Source of the DNA: Curvibacter sp.
GTDB taxonomy: Bacteria > Pseudomonadota > Gammaproteobacteria > Burkholderiales > Burkholderiaceae_C
DNA: 57,593 nt
Assembly (NCBI GenBank): GCA_020621965.1
Contig: JAHRYV010000019.1
Span: 1 to 57,593 of the forward strand
Reading direction: 5' to 3'
Shown here: one piece after another, positions 16,739 to 24,932 of the stretch
Numbering within the stretch: position 1 is the stretch's first letter
Layout of the letters: every line of letters begins with the position of its first letter
Program-made: the position numbers and the translations under genes
Notes under the pieces: model-generated
What the model was told of the DNA's origin: nothing
The model's database searches: none
Seen by the model: the letters and a program-made list of their open reading frames with translations, nothing else

Positions 16739-17892
16739 GAATCCATACCCCGCAGCTGCAAAGCCGCCTGCCCAAGGTCGGCACCACCATCTTCACCGTC
16801 ATGTCCGCGCTGGCCGCCGAAAAAGGCGCGGTCAACCTGGGTCAGGGTTTCCCCGATTTCGAGGGCGACCCGCGCCTGGTGGACGCCGTGACCGACGCCA
16901 TGAAACGCGGCCTGAACCAGTACCCGCCCATGACCGGCGTGCCCGCCCTGCGCGAAGCCGTCGCGAAGAAGGTGGCCACGATCTACGGCCACGCCTATGA
17001 CGCCAACACCGAGATCACCATCACCGCCGGCGCCACCCAGGCCATCCTGACCATCATCCTGGCCATCGTGCACCCGGGTGACGAAGTCATCGTGCTGGAG
17101 CCCTGCTACGACAGCTACGTGCCCAATATCGAACTCGCCGGCGGCGTGGTGGTGCGTGTGCCGCTCACGCCCGGCACCTTCCGGCCCGACTTCTCAAAAA
17201 TAGCCGCGGCCATCACGCCGCGCACCCGCGCCATCATGGTCAACACGCCGCACAACCCCAGCGGCATGGTGTGGACGAAAGAAGAGATGCTGCAGCTGCA
17301 GGCGCTGCTGGACCCGACCGACATCCTGGTCATCAGCGACGAGGTCTACGAACACATGGTGTTCGATAGCCGGCAGCACGAAAGCGCCGCGCGTTTCCCG
17401 GCGCTGGCCGCGCGCAGCTTCATCGTCAGCAGCTTTGGCAAGACCTACCACGTCACCGGCTGGAAGGTGGGTTACGTGGCCGCGCCCGCGCCGCTCTCCG
17501 CCGAGTTCCGCAAGGTGCACCAGTTCAACGTCTTCACCGTCAACACCCCGGTGCAGCACGGCCTGGCGACCTACATGGCTGACCCCCGGCCCTACCTGGA
17601 TCTGCCGGCCTTCTACCAGCGCAAACGCGATCTGTTCCGCGAGGGCCTGAAGAAAACCAAGTTCCGCATGCTGCCCGGCGAAGGCACCTATTTCCAGTGC
17701 GTGGACATCTCGGCCGTGAGCGATCTGAACGAAGCCGACTTCTGCAAATGGCTCACCACCGAGATCGGCGTGGCCGCCATTCCCTTGTCAGCCTTCTACG
17801 GCGACGGCTTCGACCAGCGCGTGGTGCGTTTCTGTTTTGCGAAGAAGGACGAGACGCTGAACACGGCGCTGGAGCGGCTGGCCCGGCTGTAG
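16735..17892 (+). CDS. Class I/II PLP aminotransferase, methionine aminotransferase-like
   Basis: A 385-residue fold-type I aminotransferase: VNLGQGFPDFEGDPRLVDAV, ITAGATQAI, NTPHNPSGMVWTKEEM (Asn binding PLP/substrate), VISDEVYEHMVFD, and the PLP lysine in SSFGKTYHVTGWKVGY. The closest remembered family is YbdL, which transaminates methionine, or the related kynurenine aminotransferases. A methionine substrate would suit its coupling to a CysB-family regulator (ATGA overlap). Substrate assignment is inference. Confidence 0.87.
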   Translation: MRIHTPQLQSRLPKVGTTIFTVMSALAAEKGAVNLGQGFPDFEGDPRLVDAVTDAMKRGLNQYPPMTGVPALREAVAKKVATIYGHAYDANTEITITAGATQAILTIILAIVHPGDEVIVLEPCYDSYVPNIELAGGVVVRVPLTPGTFRPDFSKIAAAITPRTRAIMVNTPHNPSGMVWTKEEMLQLQALLDPTDILVISDEVYEHMVFDSRQHESAARFPALAARSFIVSSFGKTYHVTGWKVGYVAAPAPLSAEFRKVHQFNVFTVNTPVQHGLATYMADPRPYLDLPAFYQRKRDLFREGLKKTKFRMLPGEGTYFQCVDISAVSDLNEADFCKWLTTEIGVAAIPLSAFYGDGFDQRVVRFCFAKKDETLNTALERLARL

Positions 17893-17933
17893 CCCTTCGT
17901 TGGAGGCACCCTTCCGTGCCGGAACCGCCAGGC

Positions 17934-17963
17934 TTGACAATTCCTTCAATAAAAAAATATACT
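17934..17963 (+). promoter_or_regulatory. Sigma-70 promoter of the vapBC-like operon
   Basis: A consensus -35 (TTGACA, 17934-17939) and near-consensus -10 (TATACT, 17958-17963) are 18 bp apart in an AT-rich patch. A direct repeat ATATAC (17957-17962 and 17969-17974) overlaps the -10 and is a candidate antitoxin operator. Confidence 0.8.
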
Positions 17964-18010
17964 TGAACATATACGCGCCATCCTGGACGGGCGCCTAAGG
18001 AGTTCAAGCC

Positions 18011-18241
18011 ATGTCGCAAATCACGCTGTATCTGGACGATGCCACACAGGCCATGGTGGAGCAGGCGGCGCGAGCGCATGGCATCTCGAAAAGCCGCTGG
18101 GTAGCGGACATCATCCGCAAATACGCAGCCCATGAATGGACGGCGGATTGCCTGGCCTTGGCGGGCCGTTTTGCCGACTTCCCCTTGCGCGAAGAGAGCC
18201 CCGCCGTGACCGCCCCAGATACGCCGCGCCTCGGGTTCTAA
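18011..18241 (+). CDS. VapB-like ribbon-helix-helix antitoxin
   Basis: A 76-residue protein starting SQITLYLDDATQAMVEQAAR, a CopG/Arc-type ribbon-helix-helix DNA-binding unit (strand 3-8, helices 10-24 and 28-44), with a disordered acidic tail for toxin binding. Such antitoxins neutralise the PIN RNase and repress their own promoter. It has AAGGAG upstream and lies 6 bp before the toxin gene, the standard arrangement. Confidence 0.83.
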   Translation: MSQITLYLDDATQAMVEQAARAHGISKSRWVADIIRKYAAHEWTADCLALAGRFADFPLREESPAVTAPDTPRLGF

Positions 18242-18247
18242 AAGAAG

Positions 18248-18658
18248 ATGGGCATGCTGGTACTGGACACCAACACCATCAGCTACTACTTCCGGGGCGA
18301 CCCGCAGGTCGTTCCGCGCCTACAAGCCATGCGGCCGGCTGACCTCGGCGTGCCGGCCATCGTGGAATACGAACTGCGTTACGGCCTGCTGCGCCTGCCC
18401 CAAGCGACAGCCGCGCCACGCCTGGCGGCCTTGGCGCAATTGCTGCAAGCCATGCAGCGCCTGCCATTTGATGAGGAATGCGCCGCGCACGCAGCCCGCA
18501 TCCGCGCGGACCTGGAAGCCGCAGGCACCCCCATCGGCCCGCACGACACGCTGATCGCCGCCACAGCGCTGCGCCATCAGGCCACCCTCATCACACGCAA
18601 CGTCCGCGAATTTTCACGTGTGCAGGGCCTGCAGTGCGTGAACTGGCACACGGATTGA
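18248..18658 (+). CDS. VapC-like PIN-domain toxin
   Basis: A 136-residue PIN RNase with the expected acidic residues: Asp7 in VLDTN, Glu42 in EYELRYG, the central Asp in GPHDTLIAA and the late Asn/Arg segment LITRNVREF. VapC toxins cut tRNA or rRNA sites and stop translation when the antitoxin is lost. It is intact and full length, so the module should be functional. Confidence 0.87.
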   Translation: MGMLVLDTNTISYYFRGDPQVVPRLQAMRPADLGVPAIVEYELRYGLLRLPQATAAPRLAALAQLLQAMQRLPFDEECAAHAARIRADLEAAGTPIGPHDTLIAATALRHQATLITRNVREFSRVQGLQCVNWHTD

Positions 18659-18696
18659 AGCGCCCCCAATGCTGCCTCCTCCAACCTGAGGCCACC

Positions 18697-18903
18697 ATGC
18701 GCATCTCTACTTCCAGCAAAGTCGACGGGCTGTCCGAAGACCACCGCCTTGAGCTCGCGCGCGTGCACCTGGAACTGGTCGCCGACGCGCAACGCGGTCT
18801 GGCCGACATCGCCGCCGGCCGCACCGTCGAGGCCGACGCGGCCATCGCCGAGCGCCAGCGGCAGCGCGCTGGCGCGGCTGGCCAAACTGTGAGGTTGATA
18901 TGA
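18697..18903 (+). CDS. Small antitoxin-like protein (orphan)
   Basis: A 68-residue protein whose second half, QRGLADIAAGRTVEADAAIA, resembles the C-terminal region common to ParD/RelB-like antitoxins. No toxin gene is attached; the next gene (ATGA overlap at 18900) is a methyltransferase. It could be a remnant of a second toxin-antitoxin pair. No DNA-binding domain is certain. Confidence 0.5.
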   Translation: MRISTSSKVDGLSEDHRLELARVHLELVADAQRGLADIAAGRTVEADAAIAERQRQRAGAAGQTVRLI

Positions 18904-19361
18904 ACGACCGTCAACGTCTTTGGCTCGGTTCGGGCCTGGTGCTGCTGCAGTTCGGCCTGCTCGGCGCGCTGGCCGTGCTGGCCTGGCCCGCCGTGGAACA
19001 GTGGAAGATCCCGCTGGCCGCCTGGCTCACGGGCCTGGGCGGTGTAGCGCTGGCGTTCTGGGCCTTCACGGCCAACCGCCCAGGCAACTTCAACATCCAT
19101 CCCCGCCCGCGCGCGGGCGGCGCGCTCGTCACCAGCGGGCCCTACGCCTGGATCCGCCACCCCATGTACAGCGCCTTCCTGCTGGGCGCCTGGGCGCTGG
19201 CCTACACGGCGGCGAGTGAAGCGGCCTGGCTGGCCTGGTGGGCGCTGTCGCTGGTGCTGTGGTTCAAGTCCACGCTGGAAGAACGCTGGATGCTGGCGCA
19301 GCATCCGGGCTATGCGCACTATCGCGAGCAGACCAAGCGGTTTGTGCCTTGGGTCTATTGA
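18900..19361 (+). CDS. ICMT/PEMT-type membrane methyltransferase
   Basis: A 153-residue isoprenylcysteine carboxyl methyltransferase-like protein with two or three N-terminal membrane segments and the family core NFNIHPRPRAGGALVTSGPY followed by AWIRHPMYSAF (RHP motif that binds SAM), then EERWMLAQHPGYAHYREQ. Bacterial members methylate unknown lipids or small molecules. Its last 138 bp occur again downstream as a fragment at 20314-20451. Confidence 0.82.
   Translation: MNDRQRLWLGSGLVLLQFGLLGALAVLAWPAVEQWKIPLAAWLTGLGGVALAFWAFTANRPGNFNIHPRPRAGGALVTSGPYAWIRHPMYSAFLLGAWALAYTAASEAAWLAWWALSLVLWFKSTLEERWMLAQHPGYAHYREQTKRFVPWVY
19224..19361 (+). repeat. Direct repeat copy 1 (3' end of the methyltransferase gene)
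   Basis: 138 bp, about 90% identical to 20314-20451 at a constant offset of 1090 bp. It covers the last 45 codons and stop of the methyltransferase. Most differences are third-base changes, so both copies seem to have been under coding constraint. Confidence 0.88.
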
Positions 19362-19393
19362 GTCGGCCGCCAACGGGTCGTCCGCGCATCGCC

Positions 19394-20302
19394 GTGAGGA
19401 ATTCCATTTCCATTCCCTTTCTGTCGCCGCAGGCAAACCCGGCCGCCGGGTACAGGCTCGGACGTTTCAGTCGCCACCACCGCGAACACACCTTCTATGC
19501 AGTTCTCTTCGCGGTGGTCCTGCACGCCCTGGTGCTTGGGCTGGCGATCAACTACCGGTCCACAGTCTCGCGCAAGCCGGACCTGCCAAATACCGAGGAC
19601 ACGATCACCTCGATGGCGGTGATCCCCCCGCCCTCTGAGAAGATCCGCCCCGAGCCGACTCCTGCACAAGAGTCCGCCGCCCCGATCGACACCCCGGTGA
19701 CGACAACGGCCGCAGCCCATCAGCCGGCCTCCATGGCCGCGCCTCCTGCACCCACCGCGGAAGAATGGGCCTTTGCGGCCAAATACACACTCAGGAACAG
19801 CAAGGGCTACCGTTACAACTGGGGGCAGCAGGTCCGCAGCATGATGGGGACCGCCATCGAGGGCCCGGACCAGGGACTGGTCCGGTTCAGGGTCGAAATC
19901 GGGCCGGACGGGGCACTATCCAGACTGGAAACGCTGTGGACCACCTCTGCCGCTGCCGAAAAGCTGGCGCGCAAGGCCATAGAAAACATGCCGCGCTTGC
20001 CGCCCACCCCGACGGGCAAACCCTTGATCTTTGAAAAAACGATCTCCTTCACGCCGTTTGCGTCGGACGGCCCTCCGACGTACAAGGATGACTGCCTGCC
20101 CGATCCGCCGACGTTCCGCAACCCGTTTGCCTGGGATGGGAAGTCCCCTCAGCGCCGGGCCGAGCCGGAACCCGTTGAGCCACTCGACGCCCAGGCCCTG
20201 GAGGAGTGCCTCAGACAGTTGCCGCAAGACTCGATCGAAGCAGAAAGCGCCCGCGATCAGCGACTGCTGGATCAGTGGGGATCGACCAGATCGGGACGCT
20301 AG
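19394..20302 (+). CDS. TonB-like protein with one membrane anchor
   Basis: About 302 residues. An N-terminal anchor (FYAVLFAVVLHALVLGLAI) is followed by a Pro/Thr/Ala-rich spacer (residues about 60-130) and a C-terminal TonB-like domain (GLVRFRVEIGPDGALSRLET, ending LIFEKTISFTPF), then a Cys-containing tail with two CLPDPP/CLRQLP segments. TonB proteins pass proton-motive energy to outer-membrane receptors. No exbB, exbD or receptor is near. The start is uncertain; GTG at 19394 is the best in-frame choice. It sits between the two copies of the 138-bp repeat, a sign of insertion. Confidence 0.7.
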   Translation: MRNSISIPFLSPQANPAAGYRLGRFSRHHREHTFYAVLFAVVLHALVLGLAINYRSTVSRKPDLPNTEDTITSMAVIPPPSEKIRPEPTPAQESAAPIDTPVTTTAAAHQPASMAAPPAPTAEEWAFAAKYTLRNSKGYRYNWGQQVRSMMGTAIEGPDQGLVRFRVEIGPDGALSRLETLWTTSAAAEKLARKAIENMPRLPPTPTGKPLIFEKTISFTPFASDGPPTYKDDCLPDPPTFRNPFAWDGKSPQRRAEPEPVEPLDAQALEECLRQLPQDSIEAESARDQRLLDQWGSTRSGR

Positions 20303-20313
20303 CAAGCGACGAA

Positions 20314-20451
20314 GCCTGGCTGGCCTGGTGGGCGCTGTCGCCGGTGCTGTGGTTCAAGTCCACGCTGGAAGAACGGTGGATGCTGGGGCAGCACCCGGGA
20401 TATGCGCACTATCGGGAGCAGACTAAGTGTTTCGTGCCCTGGGTGTACTGA
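20314..20451 (+). pseudogene. 3' fragment of an ICMT-type methyltransferase gene (repeat copy 2)
   Basis: It encodes AWLAWWALSPVLWFKSTLEE and the rest of the C-terminus in frame to a stop at 20451, but lacks the first 108 residues including the SAM-binding RHP motif. It directly follows the TonB-like gene. It is either the displaced native gene end or a donor fragment carried in with the TonB-like gene. Confidence 0.82.
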
Positions 20452-20467
20452 TCGACATCGGGTGTGG

Positions 20468-21271
20468 TCAAAATTCTCCAGAGAAACTCTCGACCGTATG
20501 CGTCACACCCTTCTCGAAAAGCTCCAACATTGAAACAAGCGATGCGTTCTTGGAGCGACCGCATTTTTCAATGGCGACAACTGGGATCACTTCGCCTTTC
20601 ACGGTGAATTCCGGCGCAGGTCCCGCCAGTTGAATTGAAAACACCACAGATCCCTCAGGAGTGACGGCCTGTGGCCCAGGAAGGCTGACACCAACAATAG
20701 CCGGTGGTGGGCCGTTCCTATCCGCTGGGACAGCAATATTAGGATCGGCGCCAAAAGTAAGTCGCTTCCCAATATAGGCGGCTGACTGTATCAAGACGAG
20801 CAGCCGATGTTTGTCGGCGTTATCTAGCTGGGCAACAACATTAAGAATCGTGTCGTCGGGGGTTGGACTCGTATATGGCTGAACTTCTTCGATTAGCTTT
20901 TTCGCTGTGAAACTAACCCCGTCAATCTGACCTCGCTTACAGGCATCCTTGAACTGTCTTGGGGTCTCGCAAATGGGGAACTGGTGAAAATTGTTCGGTT
21001 TGTGATGATTTTTCACCACTAGCGCATAGATGACGTGATCGAGGCTGGAACGAAGATGATGAACGACCTCACCCGCAAGAACCGAAAGCCGAAGTGGAAT
21101 CGAAGAATCTCCAAAAACTCGAAAGACAAACTCAGTGCCGACGTTCTCGCGAACGACACGGAATGGAGGTGTCTCTGGGTTCTCAAAGGTAGCGACTTCT
21201 TGGCGGATTGTTTGGATGGTCTCACGTGCGCGTGAGAGCTTTGCCCTACTCCCATCCAACGGGTGTGCCAT
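20468..21271 (-). CDS. Hypothetical protein of low GC content
   Basis: A 267-residue soluble protein (MAHPLDGSRAKLSRARETIQ) that I do not recognise. Its central part VHHLRSSLDHVIYALV, then LDNADKHRLLVLI, looks like an all-helical domain with conserved His. The C-terminal 80 residues look beta-rich (VVFSIQLAGPAPEFTVKGEV). Base composition is near 50% G+C with codons unlike the neighbours, which suggests recent transfer. It is an isolated gene. Confidence 0.72.
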   Translation of the reverse strand: MAHPLDGSRAKLSRARETIQTIRQEVATFENPETPPFRVVRENVGTEFVFRVFGDSSIPLRLSVLAGEVVHHLRSSLDHVIYALVVKNHHKPNNFHQFPICETPRQFKDACKRGQIDGVSFTAKKLIEEVQPYTSPTPDDTILNVVAQLDNADKHRLLVLIQSAAYIGKRLTFGADPNIAVPADRNGPPPAIVGVSLPGPQAVTPEGSVVFSIQLAGPAPEFTVKGEVIPVVAIEKCGRSKNASLVSMLELFEKGVTHTVESFSGEF

Positions 21272-21332
21272 ATCGATGCTTCTTTTTGCGTTTCAGACTA
21301 AAAATTCTTTGTCGCCCGCGATTCTGCGCCGG

Positions 21333-22040
21333 TCAACACTGAATCGGATTCCGACAAAACTTCTCCAACTCCTGCACCGCCGCTCTGCCGGCCACCGCGT
21401 TCCTGGCCTTTGGCCCCACGTCCAGGCTGAGCTTGAACTCGTACTTGCGGAAGAACTCGTCAAACAGCTCACCGCCCAGCGTGGCATAGGCCGTCAGCGT
21501 GTCGGCCTGGGCGTCATGCTCCAGCAGCACGGCGCACAGCGGCTGTTCAGCCGGGCCGTGCATCACCTTGGCGCCCTGGGCCGGGTCGTACTGGCTCTGT
21601 TCGGCGCAGCAGTGGATCAGCTTGTCGGCCACGCCCTTTTTGGCTTTGCTCTTGCGAAAGCTGATGAAACTCACCTGCTGCGTGGGGTAGACCAGCTGGT
21701 GCGCGCAGATGGCGCTGAAGGCCACGATGTTGCGCTGCGGCCCCACGCCGCCGGGCCAGACGTAGCTGTCCTTGGTCTTGGTGCTCAGCGGCTGCGGCAG
21801 GGCCGGCTGGTCCAGCCTGAGCAGGAAGACCGGCGTGGCCTCGTAGGGGTAGTGGAAAACGTAGTTGGTTTCGGCCCGCAGCGTGCTGGCCTTAATCGGG
21901 TCGCCGAACTCGTTGGTGAGCAGCACGCGGGCGTAGGCACGGGGCTTGGCGTCGGCGGCGAAGCTGGGCCAGGCCACGGCCGCCGCCGTCAGGCAGGCCA
22001 CGCTGGTGGAACAGGATTCGACGAACAGGCGACGGTCCAT
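21333..22040 (-). CDS. Exported Rieske-like iron-sulfur protein with altered ligands
   Basis: A 235-residue protein with a Tat-like signal (DRRLFVES, then hydrophobic AACLTAAAVAW-like core ending FAADA). The C-terminal half has the Rieske layout: box 1 AICAHQLVYP and box 2 LIHCCAEQSQYDP, followed by the usual G-x-GPAEQPL. Box 1 keeps the Cys-x-His pair. Box 2 keeps one Cys but has Glu where the second His ligand belongs, and both disulfide cysteines are replaced. It may hold a variant cluster, a mononuclear metal or none. The start has no overlap problem and gives the signal peptide. Confidence 0.7.
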   Translation of the reverse strand: MDRRLFVESCSTSVACLTAAAVAWPSFAADAKPRAYARVLLTNEFGDPIKASTLRAETNYVFHYPYEATPVFLLRLDQPALPQPLSTKTKDSYVWPGGVGPQRNIVAFSAICAHQLVYPTQQVSFISFRKSKAKKGVADKLIHCCAEQSQYDPAQGAKVMHGPAEQPLCAVLLEHDAQADTLTAYATLGGELFDEFFRKYEFKLSLDVGPKARNAVAGRAAVQELEKFCRNPIQC

Positions 22041-22105
22041 GCGCGCTCCTCGCGGGCAATGTATCGCCCGCCCGCGCGGGCTGTCAAGAAACAACCCCGC
22101 TGCGC

Positions 22106-22996
22106 TCAGGCCGCCCGGCGGCGTGATTCGCGCCGCGCGATCCAGAGCGTGGCGCCCGAGATGATGAGGCCGCCGGCGAGCGAGGTGCCGGTGGGTACGT
22201 CGGCAAACACCAGCCAGCCCAGCAGCGCGGCCCAGACCAGGTCCAGGAACTTGAGCGACTGCGTGGCCGAGATGTCGGCCACCGCGTAGGAGCGCGTCAG
22301 GCAGTAATGCGCCGCGCTGCCCAGCAGTCCGCAGACCATATAACCCAGCCACTGCGCCAGCGTGGGCGCCTGCCAGTTCAGCAGCGCCAGCGGCAGGCTG
22401 AGCACGGTGACGGTGATGGACTGCCAGAGCACGATGACACCGGCCCGCTCGTGCCGTGTCAGCGCCTTGGTGATGAGGAAGGAGGCGGCGAACACCGGCG
22501 CCGAGGCCAGCATGACCAGGCTCCAGAAGCCGCCGCTGCCGGTGAGGCCGGGGCCGACCACGACGAGCACGCCGCCGAAACCCAGCAGCGCGGCCAGCCA
22601 GCGCTCCCAGCGCATCGCCTCTCCCAGAAAGAGCCAGGCACCCAGCATGATGAAGATGGGCGTGGTGAAACCGATGGCCGTCATGTCGGCCAGGGAGATT
22701 CTGGGCAGGGCCACGAACCACAGGCCCAGGCCCACGGTGTGCACGATGCCGCGCACGAACTGCCCGCCGATGTGCTGCGGCCGCCAGGCCGCGAAACCCG
22801 AGCGCAGCACCAGGGGCAGCATGACGATGAAGCCGCAGAGGTAACGCAGGAACTGCGACTCGAAGGGGTCGAGCTGGGCCGTGAGGTAACGCGACAGGGT
22901 GTTGAGCAGCACAAAACACAGGCCGGCCAGCAGGGTCCACAGCAGGCCCTGGACGGTGGGGTCCAGCCGGCCCGCGCGATGCCGCGTCAGGTCCAT
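22106..22996 (-). CDS. EamA/DMT-family permease
   Basis: A 296-residue protein with ten predicted membrane helices in two EamA repeats (LLWTLLAGLCFVLLNTLSRY; PVFAASFLITKALTRHERAG begins the second). DMT permeases export amino acids, nucleotides or other metabolites; the substrate is unknown. The ATG at 22996 (MDLTRHRAG) is preferred to a start 18 codons upstream. It is divergent from tetR. Confidence 0.88.
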   Translation of the reverse strand: MDLTRHRAGRLDPTVQGLLWTLLAGLCFVLLNTLSRYLTAQLDPFESQFLRYLCGFIVMLPLVLRSGFAAWRPQHIGGQFVRGIVHTVGLGLWFVALPRISLADMTAIGFTTPIFIMLGAWLFLGEAMRWERWLAALLGFGGVLVVVGPGLTGSGGFWSLVMLASAPVFAASFLITKALTRHERAGVIVLWQSITVTVLSLPLALLNWQAPTLAQWLGYMVCGLLGSAAHYCLTRSYAVADISATQSLKFLDLVWAALLGWLVFADVPTGTSLAGGLIISGATLWIARRESRRRAA

Positions 22997-23071
22997 GCGC
23001 CGCCGCCAGGGGCTGCGGGCGGATTTCGGGAACGGGTCACGGCGGCGCACCCAGGCAGTTTATTGGCGCGC

Positions 23072-23121
23072 TTGCAGAAATGCTGTCGCCCGCTATACTG
23101 GTAAGTAGTTTATTACTTACC
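23072..23121 (+). promoter_or_regulatory. tetR promoter with overlapping palindromic operator
   Basis: The -35 TTGCAG (23072-23077) and -10 TATACT (23094-23099) are 16 bp apart. Immediately after the -10, 23100-23121 is a perfect inverted repeat: GGTAAGTA, 6-base spacer, TACTTACC. This is the size and place expected for a TetR self-operator that blocks transcription start, so the export operon should be autorepressed and induced by a ligand. Confidence 0.8.
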
Positions 23122-23133
23122 AACAGGATGCCC

Positions 23134-23742
23134 ATGGCCAGCAGCACCCCCCGCCTGACCACCGCCTCGCGCCAGGCGGAGATCGTCGACGCCGCCCTGC
23201 GCCTGGCGCAGGCGCGCAGCCCGGCCCTGATCACCACCACCGACATCGCCCAGGCCATCGGGGTCACCCAGGGCGCGCTGTTCAAGCACTTCGAGAACAA
23301 GGAAGCGCTCTGGCTGGCGGCCATGGAATGGGTGCGCGAGCAGTTGACGGAGCGGATCGAGGCGGCCGCCGCCGCCACCGCCGACCCCCTGCAGGCCTTG
23401 CGCCAGGTGTTCGACGCCCATGTGGATTTCGTGGCGCAGCACCCCGGCGTGCCGCGCCTGATCTTCCACGAGCTGCAGCAGCCCGCCGACTCGCCGCTGA
23501 AGGAGAGCGTGCGGACCCTGATGAAGGGCTACCGGCAGCTGCTGCTGGGCCTGCTCAAGCGGGCGGTGCAGGCCGGCCGGGTCGACGCCGAACTCGACGC
23601 CCCCGCCGCGGCCACCCTCTTCCTCGGCATCATGCAAGGCTTGGTCATGCAATCGATGATCAGCGGCCATGTCTCCACCCTGCGCTCGGAAGCGCCCCGC
23701 GTCTTCGATCTCTACCTGCGCAGCCTGCGCCCAGCCTCATGA
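23134..23742 (+). CDS. TetR/AcrR-family repressor
   Basis: A 202-residue regulator with N-terminal helix-turn-helix (ITTTDIAQAIGVTQGALFKH, FENKEALWLAAMEWV) and a C-terminal ligand domain of the TetR_C type (VPRLIFHELQQPADSPLKES). It heads a four-gene operon, overlapping the HlyD gene (ATGA), and most likely controls it through the palindrome at 23100-23121. The ATG at 23134 has a better-spaced ribosome site than the one two codons upstream. Confidence 0.9.
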   Translation: MASSTPRLTTASRQAEIVDAALRLAQARSPALITTTDIAQAIGVTQGALFKHFENKEALWLAAMEWVREQLTERIEAAAAATADPLQALRQVFDAHVDFVAQHPGVPRLIFHELQQPADSPLKESVRTLMKGYRQLLLGLLKRAVQAGRVDAELDAPAAATLFLGIMQGLVMQSMISGHVSTLRSEAPRVFDLYLRSLRPAS

Positions 23743-24932
23743 ACAAGCTCAAGTCCCTCCCCCCGCGCCTGCTCGTACTGGGCCTGCTCGGCCTGCTGCT
23801 GCTGGCCGCCCTGGTTTTCATCATCCGCCGCTCGGGGCCGCTGGCGCCGGTGCGGGTGACCGTGGTGAGCGCGGCCGAGGCCTCGATCAGCCCGGCGCTA
23901 TATGGCATCGGCACCATGGAGGCGCGCCGCAGCTATCTGATCGGCCCCACCAGCGCCGGCCGCGTGCTGCGTGTGCTGGTGGACGCCGGCGACCGCGTCA
24001 AGGCCGGCCAGTTGCTGGCCGAGATGGACCCGGTGGATCTGCAGCAGCGCCTGGACGCGCTCGACGCCTCCGTGGCGCGCGCCGCCAGCGCCGGCGAGGC
24101 GGCGCAGGCCCAGGTGGCCGACACCCAGGCGCGGCGCGCCCTGGCGCAGGCCAACGCACGCCGCTACCAGGAGCTGGGCCAGCAGAGCTTCGTCAGCCCC
24201 GGTGTGGTGGAAGCCCGCCAGCAGGAGCTGCTCTCGGCCGAGGCCCAGGTGCGCGCGGCCCAGGCCAACCTGGCCGCCGCCGCGCAGGACCTGACCCGCC
24301 TGCGCTCCGAGCGCGCCGCGCTGGAGCAGCAGCGCCGCAACACCCGCCTGCTGGCCACACACGACGGTCTGGTGCTGGCGCGCGACGCCGAGCCCGGCTC
24401 CACCGTGGTGGCCGGCCAGCCGGTGCTGCGGCTGATCGATCCCACCAGCCTGTGGCTGCGCGCGCGCTTCGACCAGGGGCGCTCGGCCGGTCTGGCCCCG
24501 GGCCTGCCCGCCGAGATCGTGCTGCGTTCGCAGCCGCAGCAGCCGCTGGCGGGCAAGGTCAGCCGCGTGGAGCTGCTGGGGGACAGTGTGACGGAAGAAC
24601 GCATCGCGCAGATCAGCCTGGACCGCCTGCCCGCCACCCTGGCCGTGGGTGAACTGGCCGAGGTGACCCTGCGCCTGCCGGCCGCGCCGCGCTCGCTGGT
24701 GCTGCCCAATGCGGCGATCCGCCGCTTCGAGGGCCGCAGCGGCGCCTGGGTGCTGGAGGACGGCGGTCTGCGTTTCGCCGAACTGCGCCTGGGCGAGCGC
24801 AGCCTGGACGGCCAGGTGCGCGTGCTCGACGGCCTGCAGCCCGGCGCGCAGGTGGTGGTGCACAGCGAAAAGGACATCGGCGCCGGCAGCCGCATCCAGG
24901 TGGTGGCCGCGCTGGCGGAGCCGCGGCGATGA
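23739..24932 (+). CDS. HlyD-family periplasmic adaptor
   Basis: A 397-residue membrane-fusion protein: N-terminal anchor (LLVLGLLGLLLLAALVFII), two lipoyl half-motifs (SAGRVLRVLVDAGDRVKAGQ and THDGLVLARDAEPGSTVVAG), a long Ala/Gln-rich coiled-coil hairpin (residues about 100-195), then beta-barrel domains. It links the inner-membrane ABC transporter encoded next to an outer-membrane channel encoded elsewhere, since no TolC gene is present. Confidence 0.9.
   Translation: MNKLKSLPPRLLVLGLLGLLLLAALVFIIRRSGPLAPVRVTVVSAAEASISPALYGIGTMEARRSYLIGPTSAGRVLRVLVDAGDRVKAGQLLAEMDPVDLQQRLDALDASVARAASAGEAAQAQVADTQARRALAQANARRYQELGQQSFVSPGVVEARQQELLSAEAQVRAAQANLAAAAQDLTRLRSERAALEQQRRNTRLLATHDGLVLARDAEPGSTVVAGQPVLRLIDPTSLWLRARFDQGRSAGLAPGLPAEIVLRSQPQQPLAGKVSRVELLGDSVTEERIAQISLDRLPATLAVGELAEVTLRLPAAPRSLVLPNAAIRRFEGRSGAWVLEDGGLRFAELRLGERSLDGQVRVLDGLQPGAQVVVHSEKDIGAGSRIQVVAALAEPRR

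Noticed and set aside
20206..20451. Independent 81-codon gene
   Set aside because: Its first third overlaps the TonB-like gene out of frame and the rest is a copy of the methyltransferase C-terminus without the SAM motif.
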